A stretch of 64,000 nucleotides of DNA. Origin: Rhizobium indicum. GTDB taxonomy: Bacteria; Pseudomonadota; Alphaproteobacteria; Rhizobiales; Rhizobiaceae. Under the pieces are notes generated by a model. It made no database searches and had not been told where the DNA came from. It saw only the letters and a program-made list of their open reading frames with translations. Below are positions 44,741 through 54,498 of the stretch, one piece after another. The DNA lies in NCBI RefSeq assembly GCF_005862305.2, contig NZ_CP054021.1, positions 992,001-1,056,000 on the forward strand, read 5' to 3'. Positions within the stretch are counted from its first letter, which is position 1; the number at the start of each line of letters is the position of its first letter. The position numbers and the translations under genes were made by a program.

Positions 44741-46624
44741 ATGATCACGCTCACCGATATTTCTGCCCGCATCGCCGGGCGCCTGCTTCTCGACAATGCC
44801 AGCGTTTCGCTGCCTTCAGGCACGAAGGCAGGGCTCGTCGGGCGCAACGGCGCCGGCAAGTCCACGCTTTTTCGCGTCATCACCGGCGATCTCGGCTCGG
44901 AGAGCGGAACGGTGTCGATCCCGAAGGCCGCACGCATCGGCCAAGTGGCGCAGGAAGCGCCGGCGACCGAGGACGCACTGATCGAGATCGTGCTTGCCGC
45001 GGATAAGGAACGCACCGCCCTCGTTGCCGAGGCGGAAACGGCAACCGATCCACATCGCATCGCCGAAATCCAGATGCGCCTCGTCGATATCGATGCGCAT
45101 TCGGCCGAAGCGCGCGCGGCGAGCATTCTTGCCGGCCTCGGCTTCGACAAGGACGCGCAGGCCCGCCCCGCCTCCTCCTTCTCGGGCGGCTGGCGCATGC
45201 GCGTCGCCCTCGCCGCCGTGCTGTTTTCCGAGCCGGACCTGCTCCTGCTCGACGAGCCGACCAACTATCTCGACCTCGAAGGCACGCTGTGGCTGGAAGA
45301 CTATGTCAGGCGTTATCCGCACACCGTCATCATCATCAGCCATGATCGCGATCTCCTGAACAACGCGGTCAATGCGATCGTCCATCTCGACCAGAAGAAG
45401 CTCACCTTCTATCGCGGCGGTTACGACCAGTTCGAGCGGCAGAAGGCGGAAGCCGACGAGTTGCAGACGAAGGCCAAGGCCAAGAACGACGCGGCGCGCA
45501 AACATCTGCAGGGCTTCATCGATCGCTTCAAGGCCAAGGCTTCCAAGGCCCGGCAGGCGCAATCGCGCGTCAAGGCGCTGGAGCGCATGGGAACGGTCGC
45601 CGCGGTGATCGAGGACCACGTCCAGCCGATCACTTTTCCTGAGCCGGAAAAGCAGCCGGCTTCGCCGATCGTCGCGATCCAGAGCGGCGCCGTCGGCTAC
45701 GAGCCCGGCAATCCGATCCTGAAGAACCTCAATCTGCGCATCGACAATGATGACCGCATCGCCCTGCTCGGCTCGAACGGTAACGGCAAATCGACTTTCG
45801 CCAAATTCATCTCCGGCAGGCTGGCGCCGGAGAGCGGCGAAGTGAAGATCGCGCCGAGCCTGAAGATCGGCTTCTTCGCGCAGCATCAGCTCGACGACCT
45901 CATTCCCGAGCAATCGCCGGTGGAGCATGTGCGCCGGCTGATGCCCGGCGCGCCGGAAGCCAAGGTGCGCGCCCGCGTCGCCCAGATGGGGCTTGCGACC
46001 GAAAAGATGGCGACGGCCGCCAAAGATCTCTCCGGCGGCGAAAAAGCCCGATTGCTGATGGGGCTTGCCGCCTTCAATGCGCCCAACCTGCTGATCCTCG
46101 ACGAGCCGACCAACCACCTCGACATCGACAGCCGCCGCGCGCTGATCGAGGCGCTGAACGACTACGAAGGCGCCGTCATCCTGATCTCGCATGATCGCCA
46201 TCTGATCGAGGCGACGGTCGATCGGCTGTGGCTGGTCAATGGCGGTACGGTGACGACCTTCGAAGGCGACATGGACGAATACCGCGACCTCATCGTTACC
46301 TCAGGTAAAAAAAAAGAAGAAAAGCCGCAGCTAACTGAAGACGCGACGTCGAAGGCCGACCAGCGCAAGCTCAATGCCGAACGTCGCGCCTCGCTGACGC
46401 CGCTCAGGAAAAAGATCAACGAAATCGAATCCTTGACGGCGAAGCTGGAGAAACAGATTCAGGCGCTTGATATGGAACTTGCGGATCCGGCCCTTTACGA
46501 GAAGACACCCGCCAAGGCGGCCGAAAAGGTGAAGCAACGCGGCGAGGCCGCGGCAAAACTCGCTGCCGCCGAGGAAGACTGGCTGATGTTGTCGGCCGAA
46601 TACGAAGAAGCGATGGCGGGATAG
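44741..46624 (+). CDS. ABC-F family ATPase (Uup/YheS-like)
   Basis: The 627-residue cytoplasmic protein has two ATP-binding cassettes without membrane domains. The first has Walker A GRNGAGKST (residues 34-42), SSFSGGWRMR as signature and LLLLDEPTNYLDLE; the second has GSNGNGKST, LSGGEKARLLMGL and LLILDEPTNHLDID. They are joined by a charged linker (DELQTKAKAKNDAARKHLQGFIDRFKAKASKARQAQSR). A C-terminal coiled coil (about 545-620) resembles Uup. Such proteins act on the ribosome. ATG 44741 was chosen; a run of nine A occurs at 46307-46315. Confidence 0.92.
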   Translation: MITLTDISARIAGRLLLDNASVSLPSGTKAGLVGRNGAGKSTLFRVITGDLGSESGTVSIPKAARIGQVAQEAPATEDALIEIVLAADKERTALVAEAETATDPHRIAEIQMRLVDIDAHSAEARAASILAGLGFDKDAQARPASSFSGGWRMRVALAAVLFSEPDLLLLDEPTNYLDLEGTLWLEDYVRRYPHTVIIISHDRDLLNNAVNAIVHLDQKKLTFYRGGYDQFERQKAEADELQTKAKAKNDAARKHLQGFIDRFKAKASKARQAQSRVKALERMGTVAAVIEDHVQPITFPEPEKQPASPIVAIQSGAVGYEPGNPILKNLNLRIDNDDRIALLGSNGNGKSTFAKFISGRLAPESGEVKIAPSLKIGFFAQHQLDDLIPEQSPVEHVRRLMPGAPEAKVRARVAQMGLATEKMATAAKDLSGGEKARLLMGLAAFNAPNLLILDEPTNHLDIDSRRALIEALNDYEGAVILISHDRHLIEATVDRLWLVNGGTVTTFEGDMDEYRDLIVTSGKKKEEKPQLTEDATSKADQRKLNAERRASLTPLRKKINEIESLTAKLEKQIQALDMELADPALYEKTPAKAAEKVKQRGEAAAKLAAAEEDWLMLSAEYEEAMAG

Positions 46625-46635
46625 CCACAGGCCTT

Positions 46636-46685
46636 AGAACAGGATGTCGCCCGAAAACGGCTCACACTTTTCGGCATCATGCTCT
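46636..46685. repeat. Palindromic repeat (GAACATGATG family)
   Basis: AGAACAGGATG and CATCATGCTCT bound an inner pair CCGAAAACGG and TTTTCGG. Related to 3194-3240 and 43352-43389. It follows the ABC-F stop codon. Confidence 0.65.
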
Positions 46686-46802
46686 AGCGAAAGCGTGGCG
46701 AAGTGCCGCGTATCAACGCAATTTCGGCCATTATCAACCGATCGTTAACCATAATCCGAAAGGTTGTTTCAACATTCGTTACCGATTTGTTGAGCCCTTT
46801 CC

Positions 46803-47648
46803 ATGTATCGTTTTTTCCTTCTGTACTGCATGGCCCTCACGGCCGCCCTCTCCGCCTGCAGCACCACCAGACAAGCCTCTCCCGATACTTCGATCAAGAC
46901 CTCCTCGGTAATCGCGCCCGAGGGACGGGCGCTTGCCTATACCGGCGACGATGCGACGCCGCGCCTTACCGGCCCGCATCATCTGGCCGGGCGGACGCTG
47001 GAGGTTTCCTCGCTTTCCGATCTCAAGCTGCAGGACAAGGAAGTGATCCTGAGCTTCGACGATGGCCCGATCCCCGGCCGGACGGACAAGGTGCTGGCAA
47101 TCCTCGACCAGTTCGGCGTCAAGGGTGCCTTCATGATGGTCGGCGAAATGGCCGAGCGGCATCCGGCGCTCGCCCGCAAGGTCGCTGAGGACGGCAACAC
47201 GATCGGCAGTCACACCTATGACCACGCCAACTTGAATTCGCTGAGTTTCGACGCGGCAATGGCCGAGGTGATCAAGGGTGAATTGGCGGTGACCAAGGCG
47301 ACGGGAACCGATGTCTCCTTCTTCCGCTTCCCCTATCTTGCCGAGAGCCACAGGCTGCGCGCCGCGATCGCCATGCGCGACATGGTGGTCATGGATGTCG
47401 ACATCGACAGCAAGGACTATTTCACCACGACGCGGGTCTCCGCGACGCAGCGGACGATGAACCTTTTACACAAGCGCGGCTGCGGCATCATCCTGATGCA
47501 CGACATCCACAAACGCACGGTGACGATGCTGCCGAACCTGCTCTCGAGGCTCGAAGCCGAAGGCTACAAGGTGGTGACGCTGAAATTCAAGAAGACCGAG
47601 GTGCCGAACACCGTCGTCGCCTCGGCCGATTTCGTGACGATCCGCTAG
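46803..47648 (+). CDS. Polysaccharide deacetylase family lipoprotein
   Basis: The 281-residue protein has a lipoprotein signal with lipobox LSAC (C19) and a NodB-like domain. The catalytic and metal-binding motifs are visible: LSFDDGPIPGRTDKV (Asp-Asp), IGSHTYDHANLNSL (His-x3-His), FFRFPYLAE (Arg-x-Pro), DIDSKDYFTT and GIILMHDIH (His). It should remove acetyl groups from peptidoglycan or an exopolysaccharide in the periplasm. It is not part of a nod cluster. The ribosome site is weak. Confidence 0.9.
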   Translation: MYRFFLLYCMALTAALSACSTTRQASPDTSIKTSSVIAPEGRALAYTGDDATPRLTGPHHLAGRTLEVSSLSDLKLQDKEVILSFDDGPIPGRTDKVLAILDQFGVKGAFMMVGEMAERHPALARKVAEDGNTIGSHTYDHANLNSLSFDAAMAEVIKGELAVTKATGTDVSFFRFPYLAESHRLRAAIAMRDMVVMDVDIDSKDYFTTTRVSATQRTMNLLHKRGCGIILMHDIHKRTVTMLPNLLSRLEAEGYKVVTLKFKKTEVPNTVVASADFVTIR

Positions 47649-47658
47649 CGATGCTTAG

Positions 47659-47710
47659 ATTCAAAGTGTCAGCGTCCTTCGCGAGTCTGAAGAGACGCGC
47701 GGCGCTATAA
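47659..47710. repeat. RIME-like element, right half only
   Basis: ATTCAAAGTGTCAGCGTC, a central GAGTCTGAAGAGACGCGC and GGCGCTATAA match the linker and right palindrome of the element at 3090. It follows the deacetylase stop codon. Confidence 0.55.
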
Positions 47711-47778
47711 CGCGGGTTGCCAAGTCGGGACCGGCTGCCTAGATCTGTCCGACGTCAACAGAAGCCGGCAGGTCATAT

Positions 47779-49821
47779 ATGAACCTTCATCTCGAAACGG
47801 ACGACGATCCGCGCACCCGCCAGTTCATCGACGAGCACAACCGGGTTTCCGACGCGGCTCTGAGAACACCTGAATTCGAGAGGGATCGCGACGCGATCAA
47901 GGCGCTGATCGAGCGGCAGGACAGGCTGATCGTTCCGATGCGCAGAGGCGAGTGGCTGTTCGATTTCCGCCAGAGCAAGGACAATCCTCTCGGCATCTGG
48001 CTCCGCCTGCCGGCAGATCAGGAGCCGCTGCCGGACGCCGGCTGGGAGCCGGTCTTCGACCTCGACGCCTTCTGCCTCCGGGAAGGCAAGCGCTGGAACT
48101 GGCGCGGCGCCGTTACCTGCCCATGGGAGCCGATGCGGGTGCTGCTCACACTTTCGGACGGCGGCTCCGACCTTCTCCGGCTGCTCGAATTCGACGCCGA
48201 GCGGAAACAGGTCGTCGAGGGCGGCTTCGATACCCCGGCCGCACGATCACATGCCACCTGGCTGAGCCGTGATGAAATCTGCTATTTCGGTTCCATCGAC
48301 AGATTTTCGGCGACCCGCTCCGGATGGCCGCGCGTCGGACGGCGATTGAAGCGCGGGCAGCGACCGGAAGATGCCGCCGTCATGTTCGAAGCAGCAGACG
48401 AGGACGTCTACGGCTTCAATCTCGTCATCGACCCTGCCCTATCAGGCGCTTCGGCGGATCGCGGATTGATCGATATTTTCGTCGCCGCCCACGAGATCGG
48501 CGTCGCGAGCGCTTTCCTGATCGCCAACGACGGCACACAGCGGCGCATCGATCTGCCTAAGGAAGCCGATTTCCAGTTCAATCATGATCATTGCCTTTGG
48601 CGGGCAAAGACCGACGAACGCGTTGCGACCGGCAGCCTCGTGCTGCAACGCTTCGATCCCGCCTCGGAGACGGCCCTGCTCGGGCTGGAGCGGATCCTGT
48701 TTCAGCCTGGCGAGGGCCAGTCCATCGCGCAGATGATGCTGATGCAGGAGTGGTGCGTCTTCATCATCTCCGATCGGCTGCGTCCGCGTCTCATGGTGCT
48801 GGACCTGACAAGGCCCAATGCCGAACAGCGCGAGATCGCACTGCCGGCGGATATGCAGACGGCTCACTTCAGGCCACTTCATGCAGATCTGCATCTTGGC
48901 GACGATACGCTCCACATCGTCGGCCAGGGCTTCCTGCAGCCGCCCGTCTGTTACCGCCTCAAGCTGTCGGATCGCAGCAAGCAGGCCGAACCGATTTTCG
49001 TCGCCGCGGCGCCGAGCTATTTCGATCCGACCGATATGTCATCCGAACTGCTGGAGGCTGTTTCGGAGGACGGAACGAGGGTTACCTATCGGCTAGTCCT
49101 GCCGAAGCAATGGACCAAGGGCGCGCTGCCGGTGCTGCTTTATGGCTATGGCGGCTTCGATGTCCCGTTATCGCCAAGCTATTCCGGCGTGACAGGACGC
49201 TGGCTGGAACAAGGCGGCGCCTATGTGCAGGCCTATATTCGCGGCGGCGGCGAATTCGGGCCCGACTGGTATCGCAGCGCCAAGCGGCAGGGGCGAGACC
49301 GGGCGTTTGCCGATTTCGTCGCCATCGCCCGCGATCTCGTCGCCCGCGGCTATACAGTGCCGTCGCGGATTGCCTGCCAGGGCGGCAGCAATGGCGGCCT
49401 GCTGACCGGCGTGATGCTGACGCGCTATCCCGACGATTTCGGTGCCGTCTGGTGCCAGGTGCCGGTTCTCGACATGACACGCTTCCACCTGTTTACCGCA
49501 GGGCAAGCCTGGATGGACGAATATGGCGATCCGGAGACGCCGGTGGACCGGGATTTCATGCTCGGTTATTCGCCGCTTCACAATGTCGGACCGGCGACCA
49601 AGGTCAGCTATCCGCCGATCTACATCGAAAGCTCCGCCAATGACGACCGCGTGCATCCCTCGCATGCGCGCCGCTTTGCCGCGCGGCTGGAGGAAGAAGG
49701 ACACCGGCCGCTCTTCCATGAATTCGGCTCCGGCGGGCATGGCGGCGACGGCAATTCCGAAGAGCGCGCCGCCCGCGCGGCGATGGGTTACAGCTTCCTT
49801 CGCCAAACCATCATGCGATAG
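47779..49821 (+). CDS. Prolyl oligopeptidase family serine peptidase
   Basis: The 680-residue protein has the S9 layout: an N-terminal beta-propeller (about residues 60-410) and a C-terminal alpha/beta hydrolase domain. The nucleophile is Ser537 in GGSNGGLLTG, with Asp in SANDDRVHPSHARRF and His in FGSGGHGGD forming the expected triad. There is no signal peptide, so it acts in the cytoplasm on short peptides. GSGGHGGDG and GYGGFDVPLSPSYS are typical of prolyl oligopeptidases and of close relatives. It stands alone between intergenic regions of about 100-130 bp. Confidence 0.93.
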   Translation: MNLHLETDDDPRTRQFIDEHNRVSDAALRTPEFERDRDAIKALIERQDRLIVPMRRGEWLFDFRQSKDNPLGIWLRLPADQEPLPDAGWEPVFDLDAFCLREGKRWNWRGAVTCPWEPMRVLLTLSDGGSDLLRLLEFDAERKQVVEGGFDTPAARSHATWLSRDEICYFGSIDRFSATRSGWPRVGRRLKRGQRPEDAAVMFEAADEDVYGFNLVIDPALSGASADRGLIDIFVAAHEIGVASAFLIANDGTQRRIDLPKEADFQFNHDHCLWRAKTDERVATGSLVLQRFDPASETALLGLERILFQPGEGQSIAQMMLMQEWCVFIISDRLRPRLMVLDLTRPNAEQREIALPADMQTAHFRPLHADLHLGDDTLHIVGQGFLQPPVCYRLKLSDRSKQAEPIFVAAAPSYFDPTDMSSELLEAVSEDGTRVTYRLVLPKQWTKGALPVLLYGYGGFDVPLSPSYSGVTGRWLEQGGAYVQAYIRGGGEFGPDWYRSAKRQGRDRAFADFVAIARDLVARGYTVPSRIACQGGSNGGLLTGVMLTRYPDDFGAVWCQVPVLDMTRFHLFTAGQAWMDEYGDPETPVDRDFMLGYSPLHNVGPATKVSYPPIYIESSANDDRVHPSHARRFAARLEEEGHRPLFHEFGSGGHGGDGNSEERAARAAMGYSFLRQTIMR

Positions 49822-49919
49822 GATGCCACAGAATGGAGGAGGAGAGCTTGTCGGCACGCCTCTTTCTGATACAAACGCGTCAATAATCATACTTTTCATA
49901 CAGGCTCGAGCGAAACACC

Positions 49920-50846
49920 ATGTCTCCTATCAATCTCGCCATCGTCGGCGTCGGCAAGATCGTCCGCGACCAGCACCTTCCCTCCATCGCCAAGAACCCC
50001 GATTTCGAACTCGTCGCCACGGCAAGCCGCCACGGCACGGTCGAAGGCGTCAAGAGTTATACGACGATCGAAGCGATGCTCGACGCCGAGCCCTCGATCG
50101 ATGCCGTTTCGCTCTGCATGCCGCCGCAATATCGCTACGAGGCGGCCTATAAGGCGCTCGTCGCCGGCAAGCACGTCTTCCTGGAAAAGCCGCCCGGCGC
50201 GACGCTCAGCGAAGTGGCCGACCTCGAAGCGCTGGCGAACAAGCAGGGTGCGTCGCTCTTTGCCAGCTGGCATTCGCGCTATGCGCCGGGCGTCGAGGCT
50301 GCCAAGGCGTTTCTTGCCGCGACGACGATTGAAAGCGTGCATGTGATCTGGAAGGAGGATGTCCGCCACTGGCATCCGAACCAGGAATGGATCTGGCAGG
50401 CCGGCGGCCTCGGCGTTTTCGATCCCGGCATCAACGCGCTGTCGATCGTCACCCATATCCTGCCGCGGCCGATCTTCATCACCGAGGCCGTGCTCGAATT
50501 TCCCGAGAATCGCGATGCGCCGATCGCGGCCGACATTCGCTTCCGCAATGCGGACGGCCTGCCGGTTCACGCCGAATTCGACTGGCGCCAGACCGGCAAG
50601 CAGAGCTGGGACATCGTCGCGGAGACGGCAGCCGGCCAGATGGTGCTTGCCGAGGGCGGCGCCAAGCTTTTGATCGACGGCGCGCTGAGATTCGCCGAGC
50701 CGGAGCAGGAATATCCCTCGCTCTACCGTCGCTTTGCCGAAATCATCAAGGCCGGCAAATCGGACGTCGATCTCGCGCCGCTGCGCCACGTCGCCGATGC
50801 CTTCATGCTCGGCAAGCGGAAATTCGTCGACGCCTTCCACGATTGA
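49920..50846 (+). CDS. gal: D-galactose 1-dehydrogenase (Gfo/Idh/MocA family)
   Basis: The 308-residue protein has an NAD(P)-binding start INLAIVGVGKIVRDQHLPSI, the EKPP motif (HVFLEKPPGATLSEV) and the C-terminal sheet of Gfo/Idh/MocA enzymes. It resembles the Pseudomonas fluorescens D-galactose dehydrogenase in long stretches (SWHSRYAPGVEAAK, WKEDVRHWHPNQEWIWQAG, GLGVFDPGINALSIVTHILP). It would oxidise D-galactose to galactonolactone, the first step of the DeLey-Doudoroff path. No galactonate genes lie beside it. The symbol is from memory of that family. Confidence 0.85.
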   Translation: MSPINLAIVGVGKIVRDQHLPSIAKNPDFELVATASRHGTVEGVKSYTTIEAMLDAEPSIDAVSLCMPPQYRYEAAYKALVAGKHVFLEKPPGATLSEVADLEALANKQGASLFASWHSRYAPGVEAAKAFLAATTIESVHVIWKEDVRHWHPNQEWIWQAGGLGVFDPGINALSIVTHILPRPIFITEAVLEFPENRDAPIAADIRFRNADGLPVHAEFDWRQTGKQSWDIVAETAAGQMVLAEGGAKLLIDGALRFAEPEQEYPSLYRRFAEIIKAGKSDVDLAPLRHVADAFMLGKRKFVDAFHD

Positions 50847-50869
50847 GCGTCGCAATAACGTCATAGAAA

Positions 50870-50886
50870 CCGGCAAGATTTGCCGG
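50870..50886. terminator. Hairpin between gal and the lipoprotein gene
   Basis: CCGGCAA (50870-50876) pairs with TTGCCGG (50880-50886), with a 3-base loop and no T run after it. It may be a weak terminator or an RNA-stabilising hairpin. Confidence 0.35.
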
Positions 50887-50918
50887 CCTATGGCAATCGT
50901 GTTCGGGGGCAGCCGCTC

Positions 50919-51422
50919 ATGAGCAACAAAATTGGCCGCAAGGGCCGATTTTTCCGCGTCTTGAAGATAGGCACCCTTGTGGTGCCGCTTCTCGGCCTTG
51001 CAGCATGTTCAGGCGAAGAGGCCGTCATGCCGCCCGATGCACCGGGCGTTTCCCGATCCGAGGAATATTCCTTCGGATCGGCGACCCAGGCCCAGGATTG
51101 GCAGGCCACCCGCAAGGTGCTGGGCCAACTGGAAGGGCGGTTCGGAGAGAAGTCCATGCGTATCCTGGCGCGCAATCTCGCCAGCACCACCGACCCGCAG
51201 ACCATCAAGGTCTATTATGCCGAACGCCTTGTCCATCAAGCCGGCTGGGCGGAAATGCCGGTCAGCACCTTTGCCGACAAGGCGTGGGCATTCGCTTTGG
51301 TCAGTCCGAATGGAAAGCATGTTTTGGCAGTCGAGGCGCTCGACGCGTCGGAAAGTGCTGGCGGGATCGTACCCCTCAATATCCTGACAAACCTCGACGA
51401 GGATAATGGTTCGAAACGGTAG
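50919..51422 (+). CDS. Lipoprotein of unknown function
   Basis: The 167-residue protein has a basic N-terminus (KIGRKGRFFRVLK), a hydrophobic segment and a lipobox LAAC with C30. The mature domain (LASTTDPQTIKVYYAERLVHQAGWAEMPVSTFADKAWAFALVSPNGKHVLAVEALD) resembles small alpha/beta domains in which an N-terminal helix packs on a short sheet. I do not recognise the family. ATG 50919 is the first start that gives a proper signal peptide. A RIME-like remnant follows the stop codon. Confidence 0.75.
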   Translation: MSNKIGRKGRFFRVLKIGTLVVPLLGLAACSGEEAVMPPDAPGVSRSEEYSFGSATQAQDWQATRKVLGQLEGRFGEKSMRILARNLASTTDPQTIKVYYAERLVHQAGWAEMPVSTFADKAWAFALVSPNGKHVLAVEALDASESAGGIVPLNILTNLDEDNGSKR

Positions 51423-51469
51423 CGGCGTTCGCTGGCCGGGAGAGCGAAGCTGGACGGCTTCATGCCGCA

Positions 51470-51522
51470 ATTCAAAGTGTTGCAGCGTCCTTTGCGGCTC
51501 TCGAAAAGACGCGCGGAACTGC
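51470..51522. repeat. RIME-like element, right half only
   Basis: ATTCAAAGTGTTGCAGCGTCC, GCTCTCGAAAAGACGCGCGG and a degraded end (AACTGC) match the linker and right palindrome of the element at 3090. It lies between the lipoprotein gene and holC. Confidence 0.5.
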
Positions 51523-51540
51523 CGCGTCGTGGCGAAACGC

Positions 51541-51990
51541 TCAGGCCTTCTTCTCCCACCGCCCTTCCGGAGTCTGCTGCCAATAGGTGAGGTTATGTCC
51601 CTCGCCTTTCAGCTTCTTCCACTGCGCACGGGCGGCGTCCAGTTGCTCCTGGTCGTGACCGTCGAACATGAAGACGATGCGCTCATAGCCATCAGCCGGC
51701 GGCGGCTCGGCGCCGTCGACGATGAAACGCACGGTCGCCGCATTGGCATTGTCCGGCGTCACGGTCAAAAGCACCGGCTGGCTTTCGGCGAAATCCGCCT
51801 CGTCGGTGCCGTGCGGCAGGAAGCTCTCCTCGCGGAAAGTCCAAAGATGCTGATCGAGAGCATCACGCCGCGCCGGCTCGCGCGTCTGGACGGCAACGCG
51901 CCAGCCGCGCTCGACGCTTTTGTCGATGAGCGGCGGAAGCGCGTCCTCCAGCCTGGATTCAGTCAGATGATAGAAGAGAACGTCGGTCAT
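51541..51990 (-). CDS. holC: DNA polymerase III chi subunit
   Basis: HolC links the clamp loader to single-strand-binding protein during replication. The 149-residue protein has the family start [34 protein letters not shown]. Segments such as LWTFREESFLPHG and ERIVFMFDGHDQEQLDAARAQWKKLKGEGHNLTYW are typical. Its ATG overlaps the pepA stop codon (TGATG), and pepA-holC is a common pair in alphaproteobacteria. Confidence 0.93.
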   Translation of the reverse strand: MTDVLFYHLTESRLEDALPPLIDKSVERGWRVAVQTREPARRDALDQHLWTFREESFLPHGTDEADFAESQPVLLTVTPDNANAATVRFIVDGAEPPPADGYERIVFMFDGHDQEQLDAARAQWKKLKGEGHNLTYWQQTPEGRWEKKA

Positions 51991-53480
51991 CAGGATTCAT
52001 AATGGGCGCGAACGAGCTCGTCGAGCAGGCGCACGCCGAAGCCGGAACCCCAGGACTGGTTGATCTCGTCCTGCGGCGAACCCATCGCCGTGCCGGCAAT
52101 ATCGAGATGCGCCCAAGGCGTGTCCTGCACGAAGCGCTTGAGGAAATGCGCGGCCGTGATCGAGCCGGCCTGTCGGCCGCCGGTGTTCTTCATATCAGCG
52201 AACTTGCTGTCGATCAGCTTGTCGTAATCCCTGCCGAGCGGCATGCGCCAGAGTTTTTCGTTGCTCGAAAGACCGGCTGCCGTTAGTTGGGTGGAAAGCT
52301 GGTCGTCATTGGAGAACAGGCCGGCATGCACATTGCCGAGCGCCACGATGATCGCCCCGGTCAGCGTGGCAAGATTGATCATGAACTGCGGTTTGAAGCG
52401 GTCGTTGCAGTACCAGAGCGCATCGCAGAGCACGAGGCGGCCTTCGGCATCGGTGTTGATCACCTCTATCGTCTGGCCGGACATCGAGGTGACGATATCA
52501 CCAGGACGCTGGGCGTTACCGTCAGGCATATTCTCGACCAGGCCGATGATACCGACAGCATTGACGGCAGCCTTGCGGGAGGCGAGCACATGCATGAGGC
52601 CGGTGACGGCTGCCGCACCGCCCATATCGCCCTTCATATCTTCCATGCCAGCGGCCGGCTTGATCGAAATGCCGCCGGTATCGAAGACGACACCCTTGCC
52701 GATGAAGGCGACGGGGCGATCCTTGCCCTTGCCGCCCTTCCACTGCATGATCGCCAGGCGCGGCGGACGTACGGAACCCTGGGCGACGCCGAGAAGGGCG
52801 CCCATGCCGAGGCGGCGCATTTCGCGCTCCGTCAGGATTTCCACTTCGACGCCGAGCTTTTCCAGTTCCTTGGCCTTGGCGGCGAACTCGACGGGACCGA
52901 GCACGTTCGGCGGTTCGTTGACGAGGTCACGGGCAAGGTTGACACCACCGGCAATCGCTTCGGAATCGGAAAACGCCTTCTTGGCACCACCCGGATCGGC
53001 GGTGACGACCGTCACCTTGACGGATTTCGCCGGTTTTTCTTCCTCGTCGTTCTTCTTCGTCTTGTAGGTATCGAAGCTATAGGCGCGCAGCAGCATGCCG
53101 AGCGCAAAATCGGCGGCAGCCCGCGCGTTGGTCTCGAGACCGGGCACGTCGATGAAGACGGCGGCCTTGTCGGTGTTCTTGATTCTCGAGGCCGCAGCAC
53201 CGCCGGCCTTCAGCCAGTCATGGGCGGTGAGTTCGGCGGCCTTGCCAAGCCCGATGACGACGATGCGCTCGACGGGCGCGCCTTCGGGGGCGACTATATC
53301 GAGCGCACGCATGGATTTCGCGGAGAATCGGGCGATTCTCGCAGCCTTGGCGATTACGCCTGCCGGGTCGACCGTGTCGGCGCCGGCAGCGCTGTCGGCT
53401 TCCGCGGTCTTCAACAGGATCGCCAAGCCGCCATTGAGCTTTGCCGACTTCGAGAATGAAATTTCCAACTTTACTGACAT
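51990..53480 (-). CDS. pepA: Leucyl aminopeptidase (M17)
   Basis: PepA removes N-terminal residues, preferring leucine, with two zinc ions in a hexamer. The 496-residue protein has the catalytic C-terminal domain with [34 protein letters not shown] (metal and Lys site) and the signature [17 protein letters not shown] 53480 ([12 protein letters not shown]) follows GGAGAAGAC; a start 81 bases upstream lies in the promoter region. A likely promoter is TTGACA (53548-53543) and AATTAT (53526-53521), 16 bp apart. Confidence 0.96.
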   Translation of the reverse strand: MSVKLEISFSKSAKLNGGLAILLKTAEADSAAGADTVDPAGVIAKAARIARFSAKSMRALDIVAPEGAPVERIVVIGLGKAAELTAHDWLKAGGAAASRIKNTDKAAVFIDVPGLETNARAAADFALGMLLRAYSFDTYKTKKNDEEEKPAKSVKVTVVTADPGGAKKAFSDSEAIAGGVNLARDLVNEPPNVLGPVEFAAKAKELEKLGVEVEILTEREMRRLGMGALLGVAQGSVRPPRLAIMQWKGGKGKDRPVAFIGKGVVFDTGGISIKPAAGMEDMKGDMGGAAAVTGLMHVLASRKAAVNAVGIIGLVENMPDGNAQRPGDIVTSMSGQTIEVINTDAEGRLVLCDALWYCNDRFKPQFMINLATLTGAIIVALGNVHAGLFSNDDQLSTQLTAAGLSSNEKLWRMPLGRDYDKLIDSKFADMKNTGGRQAGSITAAHFLKRFVQDTPWAHLDIAGTAMGSPQDEINQSWGSGFGVRLLDELVRAHYES

Positions 53481-53520
53481 GTCTTCTCCGCTGGGATTCT
53501 TTGAAATCCGTCCCTCGCGG

Positions 53521-53548
53521 ATAATTTCGCGTTTGGCGGGTCTGTCAA
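53521..53548 (-). promoter_or_regulatory. Candidate sigma70 promoter of pepA-holC
   Basis: On the minus strand, TTGACA (53548-53543) and AATTAT (53526-53521) are 16 bp apart, 41 bases before the pepA ATG. Confidence 0.45.
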
Positions 53549-53624
53549 TGGCTTGCGACAATTGTTATGGTCGCCCACGGCCATCACGGCCCTCATGTTT
53601 TCGTCAGTTTCGTAGATATTCGCG

Positions 53625-54398
53625 TTGACAGTTTTTTCGAAAAATCGATGGCGGGGCCTGGCAATCCGCCTGCCGAAAACGACTTTCGGTGCATTCATGC
53701 TGCTGTTTTGGATGTGGTGGGCGCTGCTTGCCGTCTTCCGCGCCTTCCCCGAAATAGACATCTATTTTTCCCAGCTTTTTTTCGTGGGCGCAGATTGCGA
53801 CGCGACTGCTGCTGCCGGGAGCATCTGCGGCGGCTTTCCCTATCGCGACGTCGCGGCCTTCGACCTGCTGCGCACTCTCTTCTTCCGCCTGCCCTATGTG
53901 GTGGCGATCGTGATGGTGTGGAAACTCGTCGAATGCTACCAGCAGCATGGCGCGACCTTCAACGCCCAGCGTGCGCAAAAGCTCAAAGTCGCGCTCGGAA
54001 CGCTGCTGATCGGGCCGGTGCTGCTCGTCAATGTCGTCCTGAAGGAACATTGGGGTCGGCCGCGGCCGATACAGACGGACATTTTCGGCGGTGCACTGCA
54101 TTTCGTCGAGGCAGGTTCGCTTGCCGGAAAATGCGTTTCGAACTGCTCGTTCGTCTCCGGCGAGGCGGCGAGTGCCGGCTGGCTCTTCTGTCTTCTGCTC
54201 TTCGTTCCGAAATCCCTGCGTTATGCGGTGGCGGCCCCGCTGGCGGCGATCTCGATCCTCACCCCGGCGATGCGGCTATCCTTCGGCGCGCACTACCTTT
54301 CCGACGTCGTTCTTGGATGGCTTTCGTCGCTTGTCGTCTTCGCCGCATTGCTGGCGTTAACTGAGTCGCAACAGCATCAAAAAAATTCTGAAATTTGA
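53625..54398 (+). CDS. PAP2-family phosphatase, lipid A phosphatase-like
   Basis: The inner-membrane protein has about six hydrophobic segments and the three PAP2 motifs. The first is K140-x6-R147-P (KEHWGRPRP). The second reads FVSGEAAS (S178-G-E) where common members have PSGH, and the third is R217-x5-H223-x3-D227. The altered second motif recalls the LpxF group of lipid A 4'-phosphatases, which rhizobia use to make phosphate-free lipid A, and the neighbouring LPS-export genes agree. The start is uncertain: TTG at 53625 (257 residues) or an ATG about 24 codons later. Confidence 0.75.
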   Translation: MTVFSKNRWRGLAIRLPKTTFGAFMLLFWMWWALLAVFRAFPEIDIYFSQLFFVGADCDATAAAGSICGGFPYRDVAAFDLLRTLFFRLPYVVAIVMVWKLVECYQQHGATFNAQRAQKLKVALGTLLIGPVLLVNVVLKEHWGRPRPIQTDIFGGALHFVEAGSLAGKCVSNCSFVSGEAASAGWLFCLLLFVPKSLRYAVAAPLAAISILTPAMRLSFGAHYLSDVVLGWLSSLVVFAALLALTESQQHQKNSEI

Positions 54399-54498
54399 AT
54401 GAATTTTTGACACCAGCTTGTCGCAAAAGCGCGACAAAGAGCGTAGAGGGATTCTCCTGCAAGGCCGTTTGGGCGTGCAGGTGCTTTCAAGGGCAGGC

